Positions 1-8,856 of a DNA stretch of 36,691 nt are shown here, one piece after another. The stretch comes from JAFAXD01 sp035472475. GTDB lineage: Bacteria; Pseudomonadota; Alphaproteobacteria; Rhizobiales; Xanthobacteraceae. The translations under genes and the position numbers were made by a program. The notes under the pieces were generated by a model. The model was given only the letters and a program-made list of their open reading frames with translations. It had not been told where the DNA came from and did not search any database. Location of the stretch: positions 1 to 36,691 of the forward strand of contig DATIPA010000158.1 of the NCBI GenBank assembly GCA_035472475.1. The letters run 5' to 3'. The first letter of the stretch is position 1; each line of letters starts with the position of its first letter.

Positions 1-377
1 GAGCGTGCGCAGGTCAACCGACCCAAATTGCCCGCATGCCGGGCAGGAGAAGCTAAGCCAGGGCACCCCGGCCGCGATTGCCGCCCCGACCGTGGGGTAA
101 AACCACAACGCGCCAGCGCCGAGTGTGAGCCGTCGCAGGCGCGATAAGCCGAGTGTGATTGCCCTCCCCCGGCCGGTTAGCCAGGGCGCCAAAATGCCCT
201 TTAGCGCCAGTGAGTGCAAATAGCGAGGTTAGCCAACACAAGCCGTTGTTTTTGCTCGGTTAGCCCACTTCGGGAAGTTTTTGTGGGCGTCTACCTGAGG
301 CAGGTGACAAATCGCACTGCAGCAACGGGCTGTCGGCAGCTCCGTCCCGTGGCGCTAGCCGCGGTTTCGCAGGCGAG
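1..377. other. Intergenic / unassigned left edge
   Basis: No gene is recognised here. The short open frames have no start signal, no recognisable motif and no neighbour logic. The stretch contains several near-copies of GGTTAGCC (about 174, 229 and 258) and two copies of GCCGAGTGTGA, but they have no regular spacing. A GCCCAC/GTGGGC arm pair lies at 263-268 and 283-288. It is downstream of the minus-strand peptidase gene and could belong to its 3' region; no T-run follows. Confidence 0.4.
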
Positions 378-1997
378 CTACGGCAGGGCCGCGCGATACA
401 TCGCTTCCGCATCGGCGCGCAACATTCGGCGCGACGCATCGCGGCTGTAATACATGTGTCCGCCGCCATAGAGCGCGAATGCGACGCGGTCGACGACAGT
501 CGTCGGCAATTGGTTGAGGATCAGCTTGGTTTCGAAATACGGCGTCACGAGATCGCTGGCCCCGTGGGTCACGAGCACGCGCAGGCGTGGGTCGGCCGCC
601 AACGCGCGCACGACGTCGTTCATCGCTTCGGATCCGCGCCCGCGACCGAAATCCCAGCGGCTGGTGACCTCACCGTTCTGCAGGCGATATTGATCCTCGA
701 CACGCCAATACAGAACGCGCCGGTAAAGATCGGTCATCGCGACCGTCAGCGGCGCCGCCATGGCGCCGAGCATCGGATCGGAATAGCGCGGGCGCACTGC
801 ATAAGGGTTGGGATCGGGAGCAGTTACGGTCGCATCGTAGGACGATGCGACGAGCGCCTGGGATCGATAGAACTCGCGCTCGAATGTCTCGGCATCCACG
901 CGCGCGCCGAGTCGGCGGACCAGTCCTGCGTCAAGCCCGGTCAGGGCAGCAACCCGCGTGCTCATGCGATCAACCGCCGCCTGATCGCGCGGTCCGCGCA
1001 GCAGATCCTGCAGATACTCACCGGCGGCGTATTGTTCGACGTCGCGCAGTGCCTTGGGATCAAGGCCAGCGTCGGGGCCGGACTTTGCCTCGCGCGCGGT
1101 CGCAGCCATCGACGGCAGGTGCGTCACCCATTGCTCCGGCAAATACGACGACAAATTGCGCAAGCCGAAATCGAGGACCGGCGAGACCAGCACCAAGCCA
1201 TTGACCCCGAGGTCCTGGCCCTCTTGCAGCAAGCGAGCGATCTTCGCGGCACGAAAGCCACCATAGCTTTCCCCGACGATGAATTTCGGCGAGGCCTGCC
1301 GTCCCGTCCGCTCGAGCCATTTGCGGATAAACACCGCAAGCGACTGCGCATCGCCATCGACCGACCAGAACTGACGGCGCGGCGCGTCGCCCGACGCCGC
1401 GATCCGGCTGTATCCGGTGCCCGGGGGGTCGACGAACACGAGGTCGGTGAAATCGAGCCATGTTTCAGCGTTCGGGACGGTCGTTGGCGCACTCGACGGC
1501 GTGATGTGGTCGAGCGGCAAGCGCCACGGTCCGATTGCGCCCAGCTGCAGATAAGCCGAGGAAGAGCCTGGGCCGCCGTTGACCGCGAACGTAACAGGCC
1601 GGTTCGCCCCGCCGTCGGACTTCACGTAGGCGATGAAGGCGACCTCGGCCTGCAGGCTTCCATCGTTGGCATCGTAGAGCGGGATCGCGCCCGCGGTTGC
1701 CTTGAACTGAAACCGGCGGTCCGGAATCTCGAGATATTGAATCGTCGTTATCTCGGCCGGCAGACGCGGAGCGGCCGCCGGCCGGCCCACGGGCGCCCCG
1801 GCAGATGCAGCCGTGGCCGGTGCGGATTGGCCAGTCTGCGGCAACGCCATCGAGGATGGAGGTGCCGGCGGACTCGGAGCTGACGGCGAAGTGGACGGCG
1901 CAGAAACCGGCGGCGCCTGCGCATGGATCCCGGCCGCTGGTATCGTGGCTGCGATGAGTCCCGCGACGAGCGCAACGACGGAATGGCGCCAGGTCAT
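378..1997 (-). CDS. Exported S10-family serine carboxypeptidase-like protein
   Basis: This 539-residue protein belongs to the alpha/beta-hydrolase S10 (serine carboxypeptidase) family, which removes C-terminal residues from peptides. What is seen: an N-terminal signal peptide (about 1-27, ending AGIHAQA), a Pro/Ala/Ser-rich low-complexity linker (about 28-80), the oxyanion-hole motif NGGPGSSS (140-147), the nucleophile motif GESYGG with Ser244, the Asp motif HGASDLVTP (Asp482) and the His motif GGGHM (His514). The full triad is therefore present. It should act in the periplasm or outside the cell. The start was chosen at the signal peptide; an upstream extension would lack a signal and overlap the preceding gene. 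The start codon overlaps the stop of the upstream lipoprotein gene by 4 nt (ATGA), which suggests co-translation. The physiological substrate is unknown. Confidence 0.9.
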   Translation of the reverse strand: MTWRHSVVALVAGLIAATIPAAGIHAQAPPVSAPSTSPSAPSPPAPPSSMALPQTGQSAPATAASAGAPVGRPAAAPRLPAEITTIQYLEIPDRRFQFKATAGAIPLYDANDGSLQAEVAFIAYVKSDGGANRPVTFAVNGGPGSSSAYLQLGAIGPWRLPLDHITPSSAPTTVPNAETWLDFTDLVFVDPPGTGYSRIAASGDAPRRQFWSVDGDAQSLAVFIRKWLERTGRQASPKFIVGESYGGFRAAKIARLLQEGQDLGVNGLVLVSPVLDFGLRNLSSYLPEQWVTHLPSMAATAREAKSGPDAGLDPKALRDVEQYAAGEYLQDLLRGPRDQAAVDRMSTRVAALTGLDAGLVRRLGARVDAETFEREFYRSQALVASSYDATVTAPDPNPYAVRPRYSDPMLGAMAAPLTVAMTDLYRRVLYWRVEDQYRLQNGEVTSRWDFGRGRGSEAMNDVVRALAADPRLRVLVTHGASDLVTPYFETKLILNQLPTTVVDRVAFALYGGGHMYYSRDASRRMLRADAEAMYRAALP

Positions 1998-2533
1998 GTC
2001 TGCTTGGGCTTCTTTGGCGCCGGCTTGGCGGGCACTCCAGGTGCTTCGCCTATCCGCTCGATCGACACGAGTCTGCCGTCCACGAAATGGTAAACGCCGG
2101 AACGATCCCCGGTTCGAAACTCGAGCTTCACCGCCCGGTCCCCACGCTCGTTGGCGCCGATCAGCACATCCTGCGGAGCTCCGATGGCGCGGACGACCTC
2201 GCATTCGGTCATTTTGAGTGCGATCGGACGCGCCACTTGCGCCGCGGGGGCCGCTCCCTCGCTGCCCTGACCGCCGCCGGCGACATCGGGTTGCGGCGCC
2301 GCACCGCTATCGGCGCAGCGGCCGCTGGCATCGACCAAATCCGTAGACCTTACCGGACCGCGCGCTTCTTCGCGTTTCTGGAATTCATTGAAGTTCGGGC
2401 TCACCAGTGTACCGGTGTCGACCTTGGGCATTTTGACCTGATCGAGCTCGGAGCAGGCCGCGAGCGCGAGCGGCACCGCCAGGAACAGCGCGACCGTGAC
2501 TATCTGATCGTTGCGGCGTTGCATTGGACCCAT
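1994..2533 (-). CDS. Conserved lipoprotein of unknown function
   Basis: This is a 179-residue protein with a lipoprotein signal peptide. A hydrophobic segment (10-24) leads into the lipobox LAAC, with Cys27 as the predicted lipidation site. A variable, Gly/Ala-rich middle is followed by a compact C-terminal domain (about 107-165) starting TECEVVRAIGAP and containing the segment SGVYHFVDGRLVSIE. Its small alpha/beta layout recalls the BamE/SmpA type, but I cannot assign it to that family from sequence alone. The tail is Lys/Pro-rich. The gene overlaps the downstream S10 peptidase gene by 4 nt, so the two are probably made together and may both act in the periplasm. The start is ATG at 2533; an alternative in-frame ATG lies three codons later. 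Confidence 0.75.
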   Translation of the reverse strand: MGPMQRRNDQIVTVALFLAVPLALAACSELDQVKMPKVDTGTLVSPNFNEFQKREEARGPVRSTDLVDASGRCADSGAAPQPDVAGGGQGSEGAAPAAQVARPIALKMTECEVVRAIGAPQDVLIGANERGDRAVKLEFRTGDRSGVYHFVDGRLVSIERIGEAPGVPAKPAPKKPKQT

Positions 2534-2633
2534 CGCTAACCCCCACAGATTTCAAAGCGGATTTTGCGTCACCATCATGGCGATTGGTCGACCGCCGGCC
2601 CACTGTACCGGCGACAAAAAGGAGCACCGAACG

Positions 2634-3086
2634 TTAACCTTTGCGCTGCCAACGGCCGCGTTCGTCGGTCTGCCAGTACGTGACATCGAACCCCTGCCCT
2701 TTGGCAGCCGTCCAGCGTTCGCGTGCCGCGACGACGGCGTCCGCGTCGTCGCCATCGAACAGCAACACCAGGCGCTGATAAGAACTGGCATCCGCCGGCA
2801 ATGGCGCGCCGTCGATCAGAAAGCGGACAGTCGCCCCGTTCGGGTTGTCGTCGTTGGCCGTAAGCAGCACCGGCTGTTCCGCCGCGTTCGCCTCCCGATC
2901 GGTCCCGTGCGGCAGAAAGCTGTCGTCGCTGAACGTCCACAAATGCGCATCAAGCGCGTCGACGCGGTCGTCCGACGACGCTTGCACGATCACGCGCCAG
3001 CCGCGCTCGAACGAGCGCTCGAGCAAATTCGGCAGCACCTTCTCGATCGGCTGCTCCTGAAGATGATAGAACAGAACCTCAGTCAT
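2634..3086 (-). CDS. holC: DNA polymerase III subunit chi
   Basis: This 150-residue protein matches HolC. In the replicative polymerase, chi links the clamp loader (through psi, where present) to single-stranded DNA-binding protein. What is seen: the family-typical opening MTEVLFYHLQ, then the LLERSFERGWRV segment, a DLxLWTF-like stretch (DAHLWTFSDDSFLPHG, the chi signature) and the LIDGAPLP and LVLLFDG strands. The length is normal for alphaproteobacterial HolC. The start was set at MTEV because the 26 upstream in-frame residues do not resemble the family. It lies downstream of pepA on the same strand, an adjacency I know from related genomes. The lipoprotein gene begins 100 bp further on. 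Confidence 0.92.
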   Translation of the reverse strand: MTEVLFYHLQEQPIEKVLPNLLERSFERGWRVIVQASSDDRVDALDAHLWTFSDDSFLPHGTDREANAAEQPVLLTANDDNPNGATVRFLIDGAPLPADASSYQRLVLLFDGDDADAVVAARERWTAAKGQGFDVTYWQTDERGRWQRKG

Positions 3087-3263
3087 GCGGCGGAAACCCC
3101 AATCGCTGTAGATTGTAGCACGATGCGCTCGGTCCTCAGCGCTGCCCATCCGGCACGTTGACATCGGTCGGCATTAATAACCAAAATAATAGCCTGCCGG
3201 GCCGATCACAAGCTGGCCACGAAGCCAAATACCCTTCAACGGCAATTCCGAATTATAATATAA

Positions 3264-4760
3264 CTAATCCTCGTAGTAATCTTGCACCAGGCGATCGAGC
3301 AGGCGCACACCCCAGCCTGAGCCCCAGCTCTTGTTGATGTCGGTTTGGGGTGAGCTCATCGCGGTTCCGGCGATGTCGAGATGCGCCCAGTGTGTCTTGC
3401 CGACGAAGCGCTGCAGCAGCTGCGCCGCCGTGATTGAGCCACCGAAGCGGCCCCCGGTATTCTTCATGTCGGCGAATTTGGAATCGATCATTTTGTCGTA
3501 TTCGGGCCCAAGCGGCATCCGCCAGAGCCGCTCGCCGGTTCGCTCACCGGCTTTGACCAGGCGGTCGGCGAGCTTGTCATCGTTGGAGAACAGCCCGGCG
3601 TACTCCTGGCCAAGCGACACGATGATTGCACCGGTCAATGTCGCAAGATCGATCATGAATTTCGGCGCGAAGCGGTCGGCCACGTAGTGGAGAACGTCGG
3701 CGAGAACCAGGCGCCCCTCCGCATCTGTGTTGATGATTTCGATCGTCTGGCCGGACATGGTCTTGACGATGTCGCCGGGCCGCTGCGCATTGCCGGCTGG
3801 CATGTTTTCAACAAGGCCAATGGCGCCGATCGCATTGATGGCAGCCTTGCGCTTGGCCAGAGTTTCCATGAGACCGACGACGCACGCGGCGCCCGCCATG
3901 TCGCCCTTCATGTCCTCCATATTCTGCGCAGGCTTGATCGAAATGCCGCCGGTGTCGAAGCACACGCCCTTGCCGATGAACGCGACCGGCTTTTCGCCGC
4001 GTTTGCCCCCGTTCCAGCGCATGACCACGAGCTTGCTTTCGCGTGCCGAACCTTGGCCAACGCCAAGCAGCGCGTTCATGCCGAGCTTTTTCATCGCAGC
4101 GACGTCGAGCACCTCGACCGCGATTCCGAGTTTGCGCAGCGCGGTGGTGCGGCGCGCAAATTCCTCCGGGGAAAGGACATTCGCTGGCTCGTTGACGAGA
4201 TCGCGCGCCATGATCACGCCGTCACCGGCTGCGTCGCGTGCGACCCAGGCCTTCCGGGTAGCCTTCGGCTCGGCCACTCCGATCGTCACCTGCGCCGAAC
4301 TCGGCTTGGGGTCGTCGTTGTTACGCTTGGTTTTGTAGAGGTCGAACGAATAGGCTCGCAGTCGCGTCCCGAGCGCCACGTCGGCAGCCTGCTCAGGCTT
4401 CATCGGCCCGCTCGGGAGCTCTGCCAGGATGGTGACCTCGCCGGCCGCCGCCGGGACCTTCCCCATCGCGACCCCGCCGAGTCGGAGGTAATCGGGTGCC
4501 TTGAGTTCTCGCGTGTGGCCGCATCCAACGACGATCAGCCGGCTGGCCTCGAGTTCGGCGGGAAGGACAATATCGAGGGTCGCCCCCAGCTTGCCCTTGA
4601 AGCGCTCGGCGGCCGCGGCCTTGCGCACCATATCCGCGGTCGACCGTAGGAGGCGGCGGGTAGTCGGCCCGAGCAGCAGACCATCGTCGCAGAACACAAC
4701 GAGAACCCCGCGCGAGGGTAAGGCAAAAGCAGCAAATCCCAGCTTGAAGGCATCGGGCAT
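3264..4760 (-). CDS. pepA: Leucyl aminopeptidase (M17 family)
   Basis: This 498-residue cytosolic metallo-aminopeptidase releases N-terminal residues from peptides and uses two divalent metal ions. The catalytic C-terminal domain is clear: IGKGVCFDTGGISIKP carries the metal-binding Lys and Asp, DMKGDMAGAA carries a further metal Asp, and NTDAEGRLVLADVL is the M17 signature with metal-binding Asp/Glu and catalytic Arg. The N-terminal domain (about 1-170) is the usual less conserved regulatory part. The length is typical. The start at MPDAFKLGF is preceded by GAGG at good spacing; longer in-frame starts give an unrelated Arg/Pro-rich extension. The gene is divergent from the lptG operon, which in relatives begins with lptF. 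Confidence 0.95.
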   Translation of the reverse strand: MPDAFKLGFAAFALPSRGVLVVFCDDGLLLGPTTRRLLRSTADMVRKAAAAERFKGKLGATLDIVLPAELEASRLIVVGCGHTRELKAPDYLRLGGVAMGKVPAAAGEVTILAELPSGPMKPEQAADVALGTRLRAYSFDLYKTKRNNDDPKPSSAQVTIGVAEPKATRKAWVARDAAGDGVIMARDLVNEPANVLSPEEFARRTTALRKLGIAVEVLDVAAMKKLGMNALLGVGQGSARESKLVVMRWNGGKRGEKPVAFIGKGVCFDTGGISIKPAQNMEDMKGDMAGAACVVGLMETLAKRKAAINAIGAIGLVENMPAGNAQRPGDIVKTMSGQTIEIINTDAEGRLVLADVLHYVADRFAPKFMIDLATLTGAIIVSLGQEYAGLFSNDDKLADRLVKAGERTGERLWRMPLGPEYDKMIDSKFADMKNTGGRFGGSITAAQLLQRFVGKTHWAHLDIAGTAMSSPQTDINKSWGSGWGVRLLDRLVQDYYED

Positions 4761-5233
4761 AGACGGCCTCGTGGTGCGGCGGGTTTTCCGATCGGCAATG
4801 GCACCCGGACCCCACCTTGACCGAGCGTCCGGGAAGGCAGGCGCCAAAATGCCAGGAGCGTGTTACTTGATTGCAACCCCTTAACCATTCCCGATTGTTT
4901 TTCAACAGCTTTGCCTCGGGACGGCCACTTTGTACAGGGATGGTAAATAGCCCCAAGGGCAGTGTGACAGAGGACGGCGAAGCGCGGCTGGGGTACACTG
5001 GGTTTTGCCGGCATGGGGGGCCGGTTTAAGCAAGCTGCAGGGGCGATGAGCACGTGCGGGGTTCGCGCGTTTTTCGTCGTTGTGGTCTTGTGTAAGTGCA
5101 GGGCGTAGCGGGGCTTCTTGTCGGTGAAGAGCTCCGCCGGGGCGTGGGGGACAATGGGATCAAACGGCCAATATGTGGTGCGCGCCGGGTGCGGTGCTGC
5201 GGCGCCGATTCGCCGACGCGGGCGGGCGGCCGC
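4761..5233. other. Divergent intergenic region pepA/lptG (expected site of lptF)
   Basis: These 473 bp separate divergent pepA and lptG. In related genomes the lptF gene (about 1.1 kb) lies here, but no frame encodes anything like LptF. The interval has several A/T-rich patches around 4880-4950 that could hold divergent promoters. It also has a CCGGC/GCCGG hairpin at about 5008-5024. The only open frame near a start codon before lptG is a 31-codon one at 5013-5108, with no family resemblance. Confidence 0.6.
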
Positions 5234-6355
5234 GTGATCGGCGCGCTTGCGATACCGCGACCGGTCTCGGTCGGGACCCTTGGGCGCTATTTCGCGCAGC
5301 GCTTTCTCACGACCTTTTTGGCTGTGTTCTTCGGAATCATCATGCTGGTCGGCTTGGTCGACTGCATTGAGCTGATGCGTCATCGCGGCGGCGACGGCGA
5401 CGCAACGATGTTGACGATCGCCACGATCTCGTTTTTCCGCGTCCCCCAACTGGGCGAGCAGATCATGCCGTTCGCGGTGCTGATCGCCGCAATGTCGTGC
5501 TTCCTCAATCTGTCGCGCCGGCTGGAGCTCGTGATCGCGCGCGCGGCCGGAATGTCGGCCTGGCAATTCGTCGCCCCGGTATTGCTCGCAGCCGGCCTGG
5601 TCGGCGTGATTGCAACGACAATCTACAATCCGGTGGCAGCACTCCTGCAGGAAAAATCCAAGCACCTCGAGGTCGAAACCTTCGGTGGCGCGCAAAGCGG
5701 ACTGCAGTCGACGGGGGCCGGTTTCTGGCTGCGTCAGCGCAGCGACGACGGTCAGTCGATCATGAACGCCGTCACCACCAGCGAACAGGGATTGCGGCTC
5801 GGCGGCGTGACAGTTTTCACGTTCGACCAGAACGGCCGCTTTCAGCAGCGCATCGAAGCCAGCACCGCGGCGCTGCAATCCGGTTCCTGGGAGCTTGAAG
5901 AGGCCCGCATCTACGCCAGTGACGTGCCCCCGGTCGTGCACAAGACGTACGCGTTCAAGACCAACCTCACTGCCGCCCAGGTACGCGAGACCTTCGCGAC
6001 GCCGGAATCGGTTCCATTCTGGGATCTGCCGACCTACATCGAGACCGCGGAGCGCGCGGGCCTCGGAGCCACGCGCTATGAACTGCAATATCAGAAATTG
6101 CTGACCCGGCCGTTTCTGCTTGCTGCAATGGTGTTGGTCGCAGCCTCGGCGAGCCTGCGCTTCTTCCGTTTCGGCGGCGTGCAGAAAATGATTCTCGCCG
6201 GCGTCGCCGCCGGATTTCTGCTGTATGTTCTGTCGAAAATAACCGAGGATCTCAGCAAGGCGCAGTTGATGCCTGTGATGGCTGCGGCTTGGACGCCGGC
6301 GCTTATCGGCGCGCTGACGGGGCTTATCGCGCTCCTCCACCAGGAGGACGGGTGA
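5234..6355 (+). CDS. lptG: LPS export ABC transporter permease LptG
   Basis: This 373-residue inner-membrane permease is one half of the LptB2FG ATP-driven complex that extracts lipopolysaccharide and feeds it to the LptC-LptA-LptD bridge. What is seen: the N-terminal helix after TLGRYFAQRF, the segment NLSRRLELVIARAAGMSAWQ (the LptF/G coupling-helix region), a large periplasmic beta-jellyroll part (about 130-270) with FWLRQRSDDGQSIMNAV, and three C-terminal helices after YQKLLTRPFLLAAMV. Similarity to alphaproteobacterial LptG, not LptF, is strong. The GTG start at 5234 gives the normal length; an upstream GTG at 5096 would add 46 unrelated residues. Its stop codon overlaps the lptD start by one base. 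The partner gene lptF is not adjacent, which is unusual. Confidence 0.93.
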   Translation: MIGALAIPRPVSVGTLGRYFAQRFLTTFLAVFFGIIMLVGLVDCIELMRHRGGDGDATMLTIATISFFRVPQLGEQIMPFAVLIAAMSCFLNLSRRLELVIARAAGMSAWQFVAPVLLAAGLVGVIATTIYNPVAALLQEKSKHLEVETFGGAQSGLQSTGAGFWLRQRSDDGQSIMNAVTTSEQGLRLGGVTVFTFDQNGRFQQRIEASTAALQSGSWELEEARIYASDVPPVVHKTYAFKTNLTAAQVRETFATPESVPFWDLPTYIETAERAGLGATRYELQYQKLLTRPFLLAAMVLVAASASLRFFRFGGVQKMILAGVAAGFLLYVLSKITEDLSKAQLMPVMAAAWTPALIGALTGLIALLHQEDG

Positions 6356-8856
6356 TGGCCGCTCAGACCGCCCGTCCTTGCATTCGACCGCCCTTGCGGT
6401 CCCGCCTCGCGCGGGCCGGCCTGATGTTTGCGCTCACCTTTGTCGGCGCGAACGCGATCGGCGCCTCATCAGCATCGGCGCAATCCACCTCGAGTCCGTT
6501 TCTCGATTTCCGCACCCAGCTGCGCCCCACGCCCACCCCCAAAGGCCCCGGGCTCGGAAGCGTTGCAACCGGCGGCGTCCAGTCGGATGCCAAGATGCTC
6601 GTGCAGGCGGACGAGCTCGACTACGACTACAACAATCAGCGCGTTTCCGCGGTCGGCAACGTGCGCATGTACTATCAGGGCGCGACCATCGAGGCGGATC
6701 GCGTCATCTATGACCAGAAGACGAAGCGGTTGCACGCGGAAGGCAACGCCCGGCTCACTGACGCCGACGGCAAGATCAGCTATGGCGAGGTGATCGATCT
6801 CTCCGATGACTACCGCGATGGATTCGTAGATTCGCTGCGCGTTGAGACGCCCGACCAGACCCGTATCGCGGCGGCTCGCGCCGAGCGCAGCGAGGGCAAT
6901 TTCACCGTGTTCCAAAGCGGCGTCTACACCGCGTGCGAGCCGTGTAAAGACGATCCGCGCAAACCCCCGCTGTGGCAGATCAAGGCGGCCCGGATCATCC
7001 ACAATCAGACCGACAAGATGATCTATTTCGAGAGCGCCGCGGTCGAGTTCTTCGGTGTTCCGATCGCCTATTTTCCGTATTTCTCGGCTCCCGACCCGAC
7101 GGTGAAGCGCAAGACCGGGTTCCTGCTTCCGGTCGTCTCCTCAAGCTCGGCATACGGCTTCGCGCTTGAGACCCCGTACTACGTGGCCCTCGCCCCCGAC
7201 TATGACATGACCTTCTCGCCGAGGATCACCACCAAGCAGGGCCCGCTGTTGCAGGGCGAATTCCGCCAGCGACTCGAGAACGGCTCCTACATGGTGCGCG
7301 CGTCCGGCATTGACCAACTCGACAAGGATTACTTCATCCACTCGGACGGCTCGCCGACACCCGGGTTTCGCCAATGGCGCGGAGTGGTCGAAGGCACCGG
7401 GCGCTTCAATCTGTCACCGCAATGGGCCTGGGGCTTCGATGGCGTGCTGGTATCGGACGCCAGCTATTTCCAGGACTACAAGATCCGATCGCTGCAATCA
7501 AAAGTTCCCGACCCGGCGGGCATGGGGCTCACCGAAGGCGTCTCCCAACTATTCCTCGCCGGCCGCGGCGATCGCAGCTATTTCGATATGCGCACGATCC
7601 AGTACACCGGCTTTTCCGAATTCGACGTGCAGGGTGCGCTCCCCGTCATCCATCCGGTGATCGACTACACGAAGACATTGAGTTCGCCGGTTCTCGGCGG
7701 CGAGTTCGGCTACAGCATGAACTTCACCAGCCTGTCACGCTCGACTCCCGAATTCGATCCGATCAACCAGTTTGCCAACAGCCTGTCGCTGTGCGGACTC
7801 AACACGGCCGACACGGCGAAGACCGTAAACAACTGCGTGCTCCGTGGCGTGCCCGGCGACTACAACCGTGTCTCGGCGGAGGCGCACTGGCGCCGGCAGG
7901 TCGTCGATCCAATCGGGCAGGTGTGGACGCCATTCGCCTCGGTTCGCGGCGACGTGGCCTCGCTCAGCGTTGCGCCAGACGCCGGCATTCCGAATTTCAT
8001 TACGCCGGGCAACAGTGAGATCACACGCGGGATGCCGACCGTGGGTCTAGAGTATCGCTACCCGTTCATCAGCGTACAGCCTTGGGGCACCCAGACGGTC
8101 GAGCCGATCGCTCAAATCATTATCCGCCCGAACGAAACGCAGATCGGCAGGCTCCCGAACGAAGACGCCCAAAGCATGGTGTTCGACGACGGCAACTTGT
8201 TTCGCGTCGACAAATTCTCCGGCTGGGATCGCGTCGAAGGCGGCAGCCGCGCCAACGCCGGAGCGCAATACACCGCGCAGTTCAATCAGGGCGGTTCTGT
8301 GAACATGCTGTTTGGACAGTCCTACCAGCTGTTCGGCGTCAACTCGTACGCGGCCGCCGACCTGACCAACACCGGTCTCGACAGCGGTCTGGACAAGAGC
8401 CGGTCGGACTACGTGGCGCGGCTCGCCTATCAGCCCAATTCGATTTACAACGTCACCTCGCGCTTCCGATTTGCCGAGACCGATTTCTCGGTCCAGCGGA
8501 TGGAAGTCGAAGGCCGCGCCAACTTTGACCGATTGTCGCTTTCGGTTCTGTACGGCAGCTACGCGGCCCAGCAGGAGATCGGGTTTTTGGATCGGCGCCA
8601 GGGCGTGCTCACCAGCTCATCGGTCAAACTCAACGCAAACTGGGCTGCGATCGGGGCGATCCGTTACGACCTGATAGCCAATACGTTCGACCAGACACGT
8701 TTTGGACTCGGTTATATCGACGACTGTTTCATGATGTCTCTGAACTACGTAACGGACTACACGTTCAGTGGAAACGCGCAGACAAGTCATACGATCTTGC
8801 TGCAATTCGCCCTGCGGACAATCGGCGGAGGCGGAGTGGGCTTTGGAGCGCCATGA
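6355..8856 (+). CDS. lptD: LPS-assembly outer membrane protein LptD
   Basis: This 833-residue outer-membrane beta-barrel protein receives lipopolysaccharide from the periplasmic bridge and inserts it in the outer leaflet with LptE. What is seen: an N-terminal signal peptide (to about residue 43, ending ASAQ), an OstA/LptA-like jellyroll domain (about 80-190, with ADELDYDYNNQRVSAVGNV), then a long barrel domain beginning near FFGVPIAYFPYFSAPDP, with the family's alternating aromatic/polar strands and a C-terminal strand ending in hydrophobic residues. Cysteines occur at TACEPC and in the SLCGL...NNCVL loop, so disulphides are possible. A strong AGGAGG ribosome-binding site lies just upstream inside lptG, and the ATG overlaps the lptG stop. 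Confidence 0.95.
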   Translation: MAAQTARPCIRPPLRSRLARAGLMFALTFVGANAIGASSASAQSTSSPFLDFRTQLRPTPTPKGPGLGSVATGGVQSDAKMLVQADELDYDYNNQRVSAVGNVRMYYQGATIEADRVIYDQKTKRLHAEGNARLTDADGKISYGEVIDLSDDYRDGFVDSLRVETPDQTRIAAARAERSEGNFTVFQSGVYTACEPCKDDPRKPPLWQIKAARIIHNQTDKMIYFESAAVEFFGVPIAYFPYFSAPDPTVKRKTGFLLPVVSSSSAYGFALETPYYVALAPDYDMTFSPRITTKQGPLLQGEFRQRLENGSYMVRASGIDQLDKDYFIHSDGSPTPGFRQWRGVVEGTGRFNLSPQWAWGFDGVLVSDASYFQDYKIRSLQSKVPDPAGMGLTEGVSQLFLAGRGDRSYFDMRTIQYTGFSEFDVQGALPVIHPVIDYTKTLSSPVLGGEFGYSMNFTSLSRSTPEFDPINQFANSLSLCGLNTADTAKTVNNCVLRGVPGDYNRVSAEAHWRRQVVDPIGQVWTPFASVRGDVASLSVAPDAGIPNFITPGNSEITRGMPTVGLEYRYPFISVQPWGTQTVEPIAQIIIRPNETQIGRLPNEDAQSMVFDDGNLFRVDKFSGWDRVEGGSRANAGAQYTAQFNQGGSVNMLFGQSYQLFGVNSYAAADLTNTGLDSGLDKSRSDYVARLAYQPNSIYNVTSRFRFAETDFSVQRMEVEGRANFDRLSLSVLYGSYAAQQEIGFLDRRQGVLTSSSVKLNANWAAIGAIRYDLIANTFDQTRFGLGYIDDCFMMSLNYVTDYTFSGNAQTSHTILLQFALRTIGGGGVGFGAP

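Noticed and set aside
174..270. Three GGTTAGCC-like motifs near the left edge
   Set aside because: Spacing is irregular (about 55 and 29 bp) and the flanks differ, so they do not form an array or a defined operator.
456..1883. 475-codon plus-strand open frame opposite the S10 peptidase gene
   Set aside because: It is an antisense shadow: Arg/Ala/Gly-rich with no motifs, while the opposite strand encodes a complete S10 peptidase. GC-rich codon bias keeps antisense frames free of stops.
5013..5108. 31-codon frame before lptG, with a short hydrophobic stretch
   Set aside because: I considered it as an lptF remnant or leader peptide. It has no similarity to the LptF N-terminus beyond hydrophobicity and no ribosome-binding site.
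4535..6340. 601-codon minus-strand open frame opposite lptG
   Set aside because: It is antisense to lptG and overlaps pepA in another frame. Its His/Arg/Gln-rich composition has no family features. It also does not provide the missing lptF.
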